From: an uncultured Prevotella sp.
Lineage (GTDB): Bacteria > Bacteroidota > Bacteroidia > Bacteroidales > Bacteroidaceae
Direction: 5' to 3'
DNA: 20,610 nucleotides
Assembly: GCA_934196725.1 (NCBI GenBank)
Contig: CAKPWR010000049.1
Coordinates: 1 to 20,610, forward strand
Part shown: positions 14,295 to 20,610 of the stretch, in pieces
Layout: every line of letters begins with the position of its first letter
How positions within the stretch are numbered: position 1 is the stretch's first letter
Notes under the pieces: generated by a model
The model's database searches: none
What the model was told of the DNA's origin: nothing
The model's input: only the letters and a program-made list of their open reading frames with translations
Translations under genes and position numbers: made by a program

Positions 14295-14777
14295 TTATGC
14301 CATTTGTATTAATACTGTGGCATAAGCAGAGATTCCTTCCATTCTTCCCGTAAAGCCGAGCTTTTCGGTAGTTGTTGCCTTGATGGAAATCTGATCTTCG
14401 TCAACTCCCATCACTTCTGCCAGACAAGCCTTCATGGCAGGCACATGCGGATTAAGTTTAGGACGCTCAGCACAGACCGTAGCATCGATGTTCCCCAAAG
14501 TATAACCTTTGGCAGCAATCAGATCCATTGTCTTTTTCAGCAATATCTTAGAATCCACATTCAGCGTCTCAGCAGCTGTATCCGGGAAATGATAACCAAT
14601 GTCGCGCATATTGGCAGCTCCCAACAAAGCATCGCAAATGGCATGTATCAGTACATCGGCATCACTGTGACCCAGCAATCCCAACTCATAATCTATCTTG
14701 ATGCCACCCAGCCACAAATCGCGGTTCTCTACCAACTTGTGGACATCATATCCAAATCCTACACGTATATTCATCAC
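14295..14777 (-). CDS. ispF: 2-C-methyl-D-erythritol 2,4-cyclodiphosphate synthase
   Basis: IspF closes the CDP-methylerythritol phosphate intermediate to the cyclic diphosphate in the non-mevalonate isoprenoid pathway, releasing CMP; it acts as a cytosolic homotrimer with zinc. The 160 residues match the usual length. Metal ligands are in place: Asp11 and His13 in GFGYDVHKL, and His45 in LLGHSDADVLIHAI (34-47). HFPDT (63-67) and KATTTEKLGF (133-142) complete the active site and CDP-binding pocket. Two adjacent Met codons (14777 and 14774) are both possible starts. It is the last gene of the leftward block after porV, an order I recall from Porphyromonas. The 126-base spacer before it contains a long inverted repeat and no promoter consensus. 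Confidence 0.97.
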   Translation of the reverse strand: MMNIRVGFGYDVHKLVENRDLWLGGIKIDYELGLLGHSDADVLIHAICDALLGAANMRDIGYHFPDTAAETLNVDSKILLKKTMDLIAAKGYTLGNIDATVCAERPKLNPHVPAMKACLAEVMGVDEDQISIKATTTEKLGFTGRMEGISAYATVLIQMA

Positions 14778-14786
14778 TAAAATTTA

Positions 14787-14890
14787 TTGAATGTTGAATG
14801 TTGAATGTTGAATTTTTGCCTAACGGACTCAAGGGCGCTAGCCTAATTCAACATTCAACATTCAACACTATTCATTTAACATTCAACATT
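14787..14890. repeat. Inverted repeat made of tandem TTGAATG heptamers
   Basis: Four heptamers (three TTGAATG and a final TTGAATT) run from 14787 to 14814. The reverse-complement units CATTCAA run from 14845 to 14866, with a further partial set at 14878-14890. Arms 14793-14814 and 14845-14866 are exact complements (22 pairs) with a 30-base loop that contains a small inner palindrome GGCGCTAGCC. It fills the spacer between porV and ispF. Confidence 0.9.
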
Positions 14891-14903
14891 AAAAAAATCA
14901 ACA

Positions 14904-16091
14904 CTATCTCTTAAAGAGGTCCTTCAATCCATCCATATCAAACGACAGGGTAAAGCGGAGCGTCTGATCAAGAGGATTACTCTTGGCTGTAGCCACAACA
15001 TAGGCAGCATCCAGGGAGAACACGTTCATCTTGAAACCTGCACCCACCGTAAAATACTTTCTGTTACCCTTGCTCTGGCTCTCATGATGATAACCGGCAC
15101 GAAGGGCAAACTTATCGTTGTATACGTATTCAGCACCCAAGCCATAATTGACTTCCTCCAATTCTTCCTTGAAGCCGCCCGGCGCATCACTGAAACTCTT
15201 GAAGATTCCGCTGATGGCAGATACATCATTATATTCTCTAAGCACGCGATCCTTATATTCTGCCGCATCCTCACCCTCTTCCTGCTGTGGAACTGTAGGA
15301 ACAAGGTACTTATTGGCATCTGCAGCCAAGGTAATACGGTTGTACTCATCGATAGGAATCATCAAGGATGCTCCCAGACGAAGATTGGCAGGCAGGAACT
15401 CGCTATACTCATCACCGCTGAAAGTAATCTTACTACCGATATTGGAGATGTCAAGACCGATACCCAACTGGCATTCACGCTGACCTATATTCACATAATT
15501 CTGATAATAAGCAGCAATATCAGCAGCAAAGGCTGAAGCCGGAGAACTATCCTCCTTGTAACCGAAACGCATATCCGAATAAATCCAGCGGATAGCAGCT
15601 GCCAAAGAGAATTTTTCACTCAGCATCATTGAGTAAGCCACGTCAAATGACATTTCGTATGGATTGATGGTCGTGGCATTCGCATTGACACTTGGATCGT
15701 CGGTATATACCTCACCCATATTAAAATATCGCAAAGATGCCGACACAGCACTATAATCGCCAATACGGTAATAACCAGACAGATAGGCGAGGTTCATATC
15801 GTTAACCAAGGAACGCAGCCAAGGGGTAAAGTTCAAGGAGACGCCTGCACGCGAAATATTGAACGGATACTTGGCAGGGTTCCAATACTGAGAGTTGACA
15901 TCAGGGTCGGTAGCAGCACCGACATCACCCAAGCCACCTCCACGCGCATCAGGAGCAATCGTCTGCGAAATGACCGCATAACTTACAGGATTGAACAACT
16001 TTTCCTTTGTATCATCATCATCTGCCGCCTTCACTCCCAAAGACAGACAAGAGAGGATTCCCACTATGAGTATTTTGAATGTCTGGTTCAT
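14904..16091 (-). CDS. porV: Type IX secretion outer-membrane protein PorV
   Basis: PorV is a 14-stranded outer-membrane beta-barrel of the FadL type. It takes T9SS cargo from the SprA/Sov translocon and brings it to the sortase PorU. The 395-residue precursor has a signal peptide with likely cleavage after VKA (residue 22). The mature start LFNPVSYAVISQTIAPDARGG (32-52) and GGLGDVGAATDPDVNSQYWNPAKYPF (51-76) are strongly typical of PorV. The rest alternates aromatic and polar residues, ending in RFTLSFDMDGLKDLFKR. An acidic loop (EEGEDAAEY, near 268-276) fits an exposed turn. The gene follows porU by 24 bases and should share its transcript. Pairing with PorU removes most doubt about identity. 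Confidence 0.95.
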   Translation of the reverse strand: MNQTFKILIVGILSCLSLGVKAADDDDTKEKLFNPVSYAVISQTIAPDARGGGLGDVGAATDPDVNSQYWNPAKYPFNISRAGVSLNFTPWLRSLVNDMNLAYLSGYYRIGDYSAVSASLRYFNMGEVYTDDPSVNANATTINPYEMSFDVAYSMMLSEKFSLAAAIRWIYSDMRFGYKEDSSPASAFAADIAAYYQNYVNIGQRECQLGIGLDISNIGSKITFSGDEYSEFLPANLRLGASLMIPIDEYNRITLAADANKYLVPTVPQQEEGEDAAEYKDRVLREYNDVSAISGIFKSFSDAPGGFKEELEEVNYGLGAEYVYNDKFALRAGYHHESQSKGNRKYFTVGAGFKMNVFSLDAAYVVATAKSNPLDQTLRFTLSFDMDGLKDLFKR

Positions 16092-16115
16092 ATTATATTT
16101 ATTTTTTTATATTAT

Positions 16116-19100
16116 CTATTTGATTACTATCAGTTTCCTGGTTTTTGATGCATAACTGCTACCCTCAGTAGCAATCTTCACCCGATACAGATAAACACCT
16201 GTCGACAATGGACGTCCTCCATCTACCGTCAAATCCCATTTCACGGTATAAGTCTGAGAAGTTGGAACTCCACTTTCTGCATGTCTCCATATCTGACGTC
16301 CAGAAGTATCATAGAGTTCTATCAGCACATCCATATTGCTCTCTGCCCTATCATGAGAAATGATAAAGGTAGTAGAAGTCCGGGCAGGATTTTCTGTCAC
16401 GCCCACATTGAAGAGATTCGGTGTCAGGCCTTTCACCACATTGAAGTTCAACCTTACCGTAGAACTGTTGTTCTGAATATCCCATGCACGGAACATCAGC
16501 TGATGCTTTCCCGGCTCCAGTTCCGGTATGCTATAATAAGTGGAACCACTTGTATAGGTACCGAAATCATAGACGAAATTATCGTTGAGCACATAGGTCT
16601 TTGACAAATCTCCATCTATCACGAGCTGCAGATCATGCCCGATTCCACTTCCTGCCGCATTTACACCGTCCTTATCAGCAATCTGCGCCACGAAATATGG
16701 AGTAGCATTCACATTTCCTCCATCCACGAAAGAAGGAGAATTGAGATAGCAATAGATAGAAGGCCCTATTGAATCGTTCTCCATCTCCTCACTGCCACCT
16801 ACCAGGAACTGATCAGAATATCCTTGTACCAGCTGATTCTTGTCGATATTGATGGCAAAGAGATTGACCAGACCCGCACTATCAGAATAATTGATATCCT
16901 TTGGCACAGCAAACGACAAGGCAAACTTACCGTCCTTTACGCTATCCGAGCCATGGAACAATGTCTTCTGACGATCATAAAACTTGAAAGCCTCTGATGC
17001 TCCATCCTTGGAAGTATCATTCATCCTGCATGTAATCAGATCCCTGGAGTCGCGTACCGTTGCCGTTACCACGCCCTGATAGTCATCAACACCTTCAATA
17101 TGTCCTGCGATTCTGGCTATCGAGCCAGCCTTCAGCTTTGCTACGGCATCCGTCTGCCGGGTATGAACCCCATTGATAGAATCTACAACTATCTTCATTT
17201 GTGGCAAATTGAGCGACAGGGCGGGATCTCCCAACAGGGAATATTGCAGGTGGTTCTCCTTATTGTCCTGCTCTCCCTGCACCACGGAGCCCATCATGAT
17301 ATCGTTCTGAGCCAGACGATGCGCCTCACCCAATGTAATCGGCTTACCATCCACATAGCTGAGCACTCTGCGCATAAAGGCGCGATTGATATACTTATTC
17401 TCCAAGGCATAAACCGTACGGGTAGTACCATAGAAAGCCACGGCACCGCCATTCGGATTCAGCACCGCCTCTTCACCCACATTGGAAGTCACTCCATCAA
17501 ATGGCATGATGTCGCAGCAGGCAGTAACCCACAAAGGCAGATTGGTATTGCGGAAATCCTTGAAATCGGTAATTTTCAACACGTTCTCATGTGATACCTG
17601 GGTTTCACTGGCATGTCCGGCATAATCCATAATCAATGCACCCGCAGCCTGCTGTTGCTTGATGATCTTGGTTACCTCCGGATAAGTATTACCCGTAGAA
17701 GTGGTGACGCGGGTATAAGCATCCCACATCACTTTCTTGATAAGATAACCCGGATAAAGAGCTGAGATAAAATCAGCTACCTCATTGGCATCTTTCATGT
17801 GCAGGTTGTTGTTGCCATCATCACCCATGAACATCAGGGTGTTCTGCCATGACCCGGCATTCTGATTGTCGGCATAGTTGATGGTCTTGTCTACCATAAT
17901 CTTGGCTTCTTCCATGGAGGTTACAGGGAAACGTCCCACACCCACATCCTGAAGTTCCGACCGCGGTTCCAATCCCTTGCCTTCTCCCAAGATACCCAAC
18001 CAGCTGTCACTCACGAAGCAATGCACCTTGCAGAAAGACTCTTCGCTCTCATAGCAAAGCAGATAATCGTCAGGATTCAGTTGTTTGCAGCTTGAAGTCA
18101 GCATACGGTTGTCCCAAACGCAATCGCCGAACATCAGAAGATACTTAGGCATATCAGCCTCTGTCTTCGCCTTATCATAGAGCATACGCAGATATCTGCG
18201 ATAAGCATTGGCATCGGGTGTTCCGCTGGCAAACTCATTATAGAGTTCATCAGCAGGTACTATCGTTACTCTCAACCCGTCATGGGTTTCATGAAATTCT
18301 TTCAGTCTTTTAGCTTGTTTCAGTAATTTCTGCGATGTTGGTATGATGATGACCATATCAGCCGCTCCATCCGCATGATGATCCTGATTGGTAATACCAT
18401 ATACATACTGTGCAGCAGGTACTTTACCGTTGAATCCAGAGAAAGGAATCGGCTTTTCCCATGTCATAGCCACATAGTCGAGATGCATGACGCCTCCCGT
18501 CTTCGGCAAGAGGGTAATTGTATCCTTTTCTGAGAGATCTTTCAGAGGATAGGTGGCAAAATTCTCTACTGCCATCTGATAAGGGATATCAGTGACACCC
18601 GTCTTCTGCAAGTTGATCGTACCCAGGCTGACTCCATTCTTCAGTACTTCTACCGTACCATTGACGCCCATCGTAACTCCAACGGTCAATTTTCCGTTAC
18701 TGCTTCCCGTCTCATTGACGATGACCACTTCCTGTTTGCCTTCCAGTGGCACCTCAGTAGGGTCAAAGAGATTTCTGCCTCCAGGGAACCAGCTGTATCC
18801 ATCCTTCTCATAGAGAGAATGATAGTCATCTGCCAATGGATAATAAGTAGAAACAAATGATGCCGAATCTATCTGAGCCACTTCATCCTCGGTCTGGGTG
18901 ATAAAATAATATCCGTAGTCAGAATATGGATTGCGGATGCGCTGGGTAGCTGTCTTGTCTTTCCAGCTTACAGGACCTTTGGCATAAAAATAGTGCTTGC
19001 CATCCACAATACATTGTGGCACTTCCTGCAAATCATCAAGAGCCTTCAATTCGTCGGCTATAAGCGCTTCATTCTGTAGATTACCGCCATAGCCATAGAT

Positions 19101-19694
19101 CTTCACCTTATTTATATTAGAGAAACCAGCCTGGCGCACAACGGCATCCGTCAGTTGATGCACACCCGACTCGCTCACTCTTATCTTTGCCCATCTACCC
19201 GACGCCAATACAGAATGGTCGGCATAAAGAGAAGCAGATTCCTCCTCTGCACGGCTTTTCATGCGGGCTTTCAACTGCGCACGCTTCAATGGACGAGCCT
19301 TGATATCAAGCATGAAGCTCACCAATGCCTGATATTTGTTTTCTCTAAATACCAGAGGAGACAAAGTTACTATCAGGAAACCCTTCTTGCGTGATTCCGT
19401 AACTTTCCGGTTCACGACAATCTGTGTTGGCAACATCGCACCTGATATATGATTATAATGTGCAATGTCGTCTGCCGACATATCGATATATTCCGGATAT
19501 TTCAGTTCTACGGTATAAATGGAATCCTGATAATTACCCTCCAGCGGATAGGAATATATGAATTGCGGCAATACGGAGTCTACCTTCACTTCATCAGAAG
19601 TGAGGTTAAAGAATTTTTGTGCGGAGACAGGCAGTGCCATCAGCATAAGGAAAAGCCAGATCCACAAAGTTCTAAATATTCTACTTATATTCAT
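16116..19694 (-). CDS. porU: Type IX secretion sortase PorU
   Basis: PorU is a C25 (gingipain-family) cysteine protease on the cell surface. It cuts the C-terminal signal domain from T9SS cargo and links the cargo to anionic LPS. The 1192-residue precursor has a signal peptide ending ALPVSA (residue 25). The N-terminal region is beta-rich; the protease core spans about 445-830 and opens with MVIIIPTSQKLL. His694 lies in MDYAGHASETQ, and the active-site cysteine is Cys727 (or 726) in VTACCDIMPFDG, 33 residues after the histidine, the spacing I recall for RgpB. YSLLGDPALSL (818-828) closes the core. The C-terminus (1093-1192) is a T9SS signal domain: NLFNVGVTENPA, LYDTSGRQIW, PLSTGVYLYRV, KLIVIK. 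A weak -7 box (TAATTTTG, complement of 19713-19720) lies 18 bases before the ATG. Confidence 0.97.
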   Translation of the reverse strand: MNISRIFRTLWIWLFLMLMALPVSAQKFFNLTSDEVKVDSVLPQFIYSYPLEGNYQDSIYTVELKYPEYIDMSADDIAHYNHISGAMLPTQIVVNRKVTESRKKGFLIVTLSPLVFRENKYQALVSFMLDIKARPLKRAQLKARMKSRAEEESASLYADHSVLASGRWAKIRVSESGVHQLTDAVVRQAGFSNINKVKIYGYGGNLQNEALIADELKALDDLQEVPQCIVDGKHYFYAKGPVSWKDKTATQRIRNPYSDYGYYFITQTEDEVAQIDSASFVSTYYPLADDYHSLYEKDGYSWFPGGRNLFDPTEVPLEGKQEVVIVNETGSSNGKLTVGVTMGVNGTVEVLKNGVSLGTINLQKTGVTDIPYQMAVENFATYPLKDLSEKDTITLLPKTGGVMHLDYVAMTWEKPIPFSGFNGKVPAAQYVYGITNQDHHADGAADMVIIIPTSQKLLKQAKRLKEFHETHDGLRVTIVPADELYNEFASGTPDANAYRRYLRMLYDKAKTEADMPKYLLMFGDCVWDNRMLTSSCKQLNPDDYLLCYESEESFCKVHCFVSDSWLGILGEGKGLEPRSELQDVGVGRFPVTSMEEAKIMVDKTINYADNQNAGSWQNTLMFMGDDGNNNLHMKDANEVADFISALYPGYLIKKVMWDAYTRVTTSTGNTYPEVTKIIKQQQAAGALIMDYAGHASETQVSHENVLKITDFKDFRNTNLPLWVTACCDIMPFDGVTSNVGEEAVLNPNGGAVAFYGTTRTVYALENKYINRAFMRRVLSYVDGKPITLGEAHRLAQNDIMMGSVVQGEQDNKENHLQYSLLGDPALSLNLPQMKIVVDSINGVHTRQTDAVAKLKAGSIARIAGHIEGVDDYQGVVTATVRDSRDLITCRMNDTSKDGASEAFKFYDRQKTLFHGSDSVKDGKFALSFAVPKDINYSDSAGLVNLFAINIDKNQLVQGYSDQFLVGGSEEMENDSIGPSIYCYLNSPSFVDGGNVNATPYFVAQIADKDGVNAAGSGIGHDLQLVIDGDLSKTYVLNDNFVYDFGTYTSGSTYYSIPELEPGKHQLMFRAWDIQNNSSTVRLNFNVVKGLTPNLFNVGVTENPARTSTTFIISHDRAESNMDVLIELYDTSGRQIWRHAESGVPTSQTYTVKWDLTVDGGRPLSTGVYLYRVKIATEGSSYASKTRKLIVIK

Positions 19695-19723
19695 ATATTC
19701 CTATCAAGAAGTCAAAATTATAA

Positions 19724-20341
19724 TTATTTACACATAAAATCGAGCACCTTTCTATCTTCCAGATAACCCTCCAGATGATCGTCAATCTTCACCGGTCCAC
19801 AACCTGTCGGACAGCCTGTATAGAGCAGGTCACCCGTCTTCAGCGTGAAGTACTGGCTGATGTAGGAGATGATTTCATCTACCTTGTAGAGCATATCGCT
19901 CGAACAGCCCTCCTGCACGTTCTCGCCGTTGATGTTGAGATGGAAATGGATGGCCTGGATGTCACGGAACTTCTGGATATCCACCCATTCACCGATGGCA
20001 GCCGAACCGTCAAATCCCTTGGCAAGCTCCCATGGCTGGCCAGCCTCTCTCAGCTTCTTCTGCATCTCGCGGGCCGTAAAGTCGATACCCACAGTCACCG
20101 CATCATAATAGCGATGAGCGAAACGCTGCGGAATGGTCTTGCCCAACTTACAGATTCTCACCACCAGTTCAGTCTCATATTCTATTCTTCCCAGATGGTC
20201 AGGGATGAAGAAAGGCTTGCCGTTATTGAGAAGTGCCGAGTCTGCTTTCGTAAAGATAACAGGACGCTCTGGTTTAGATAACGTACCATGGAGCGATTTA
20301 TTGTGTTCGGTATAGTTCATACCGATAGCAAATATCTTCAT
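19724..20341 (-). CDS. Fumarylacetoacetate hydrolase family protein
   Basis: This single-domain enzyme of 205 residues is of the FAH family, close in size to YcgM/FAHD1-type acylpyruvases and oxaloacetate decarboxylases. It needs a divalent metal, held by Glu54/Glu56 in RIEYETELVVRI, and Asp87 in GIDFTARE; Lys108 in AKGFDGSA is the conserved lysine. Near the end the usual GTPxGVGPV loop reads TGCPTGCGPV, with two cysteines replacing Thr and Val. The N-terminus MKIFAIGMNYTEHNKSL is the typical first strand of the family, supporting the start. The substrate is not predictable. Synteny with porU, porV and ispF is a conserved arrangement in this order as I recall it from Porphyromonas gingivalis, with no known functional link. 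The stop lies 30 bases before the porU start. Confidence 0.9.
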   Translation of the reverse strand: MKIFAIGMNYTEHNKSLHGTLSKPERPVIFTKADSALLNNGKPFFIPDHLGRIEYETELVVRICKLGKTIPQRFAHRYYDAVTVGIDFTAREMQKKLREAGQPWELAKGFDGSAAIGEWVDIQKFRDIQAIHFHLNINGENVQEGCSSDMLYKVDEIISYISQYFTLKTGDLLYTGCPTGCGPVKIDDHLEGYLEDRKVLDFMCK

Positions 20342-20369
20342 AACTCAAAAATTTGATATAAAAAGAAAA

Positions 20370-20410
20370 GGGAGTCAGAAGCAAAGCAAAGCTTTAACTC
20401 CATAACTCCC
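20370..20410 (-). terminator. Hairpin and T-rich tract after tsf
   Basis: GGGAGT (20370-20375) pairs with ACTCCC (20405-20410), and inside AAAGC (20383-20387) pairs with GCTTT (20391-20395) around AAA. Read leftward the stem is followed by TTTTCTTTTTAT. This fits a terminator for tsf, about 60 bases past its stop. The TTAACTCC motif here echoes the repeats at 6838-6932. Confidence 0.6.
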
Positions 20411-20466
20411 GGATATTCTAATTTAACTATAAGTCAAATTAATGGTTGCATTGTGAGCAAAAGAGA

Positions 20467-20610
20467 TTACTCAGCAACGAGTGTGAAGCGCTTGTAAGCA
20501 ACGATCTTGAGATCCTTGCTCTGAGAAGCGAGATACTGAGCAACAGTCTGCTTGTCGCCATCACCGAACTGGAACTCCTGGTCAACGAGGCAGTTCTCCT
20601 TGAAGAACTT
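20467..20610 (-). CDS. tsf: Elongation factor Ts, C-terminal fragment at window edge
   Basis: Only the last 47 codons are inside the window; the gene continues to the right. The frame reads KFFKENCLVDQEF, then QTVAQYLASQ and KDLKIVAYKRFTLVAE before TAA, which matches the C-terminus of Bacteroidales elongation factor Ts, including the NKFFKE-type helix that ends the protein. EF-Ts exchanges GDP for GTP on EF-Tu in the cytosol. It is usually preceded by rpsB, which would lie outside this window. Codon use (GTT, CTC, AAG, TAC) looks like a highly expressed gene. A hairpin with a T-rich tract lies about 60 bases beyond its stop. Confidence 0.9.
   Translation of the reverse strand, partial: KFFKENCLVDQEFQFGDGDKQTVAQYLASQSKDLKIVAYKRFTLVAE

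Noticed and set aside
14787..14890. CRISPR array
   Set aside because: Units are only seven bases with no spacers between them and form an inverted dyad.
18592..18813. Rightward open frame inside porU
   Set aside because: Antisense to an intact, well-recognised gene.

Overview
The window looks like chromosomal DNA of a Bacteroidales bacterium, most likely Prevotella/Segatella (P. copri-like). The evidence is a porU-porV pair of the type IX secretion system (T9SS), promoters of the Bacteroidetes form TTG-N19/20-TAnnTTTG, A-rich leaders without Shine-Dalgarno sites, and protein sequences typical of that group. The genus is an inference; no rRNA or species marker is present.

The left and middle part (about 1-13866) is an accessory glycan region in several transcription units. 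Rightward: an acyltransferase, a GtrA-type membrane protein and a large polytopic membrane protein (282-3335), ending in a perfect 26-bp hairpin. An inverted glycosyltransferase gene (3415-4440, leftward) is divergent from a second rightward unit holding a paralogue of the membrane protein and a LicD-family protein (4635-6837). Leftward and convergent to it is wzx flippase, GT2, IspD/TarI-type cytidylyltransferase, NAD-dependent epimerase (11262 down to 6956). Upstream of that is a leftward GT4-GT2 pair (13815 down to 11768). Together these could make, modify and flip a surface polysaccharide or LPS side chain. LicD plus the IspD-like enzyme suggests addition of a phospho-alditol or similar CDP-activated group. 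No Wzy polymerase or initiating phosphoglycosyltransferase is visible, so the pathway needs genes elsewhere.

The right part (14295-20610) is a conserved leftward block: tsf (3' end only), a fumarylacetoacetate-hydrolase-family enzyme, porU, porV and ispF. PorU and PorV act after translocation by the T9SS: PorU is the cell-surface sortase and PorV the outer-membrane barrel shuttle.

Two intergenic stretches (11263-11767 and 13816-14294) carry no convincing gene. Each holds a leftward promoter element, 180-250 AT-rich bases and an intrinsic terminator, a layout fitting small RNAs or attenuated leaders. Two other spacers (6838-6932 and 14787-14890) contain long inverted repeats built from short tandem units. 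A further repeat cluster lies at the left edge (8-75). These, together with the LicD/IspD/epimerase set and the diverged membrane-protein pair, are the most interesting parts of the window.
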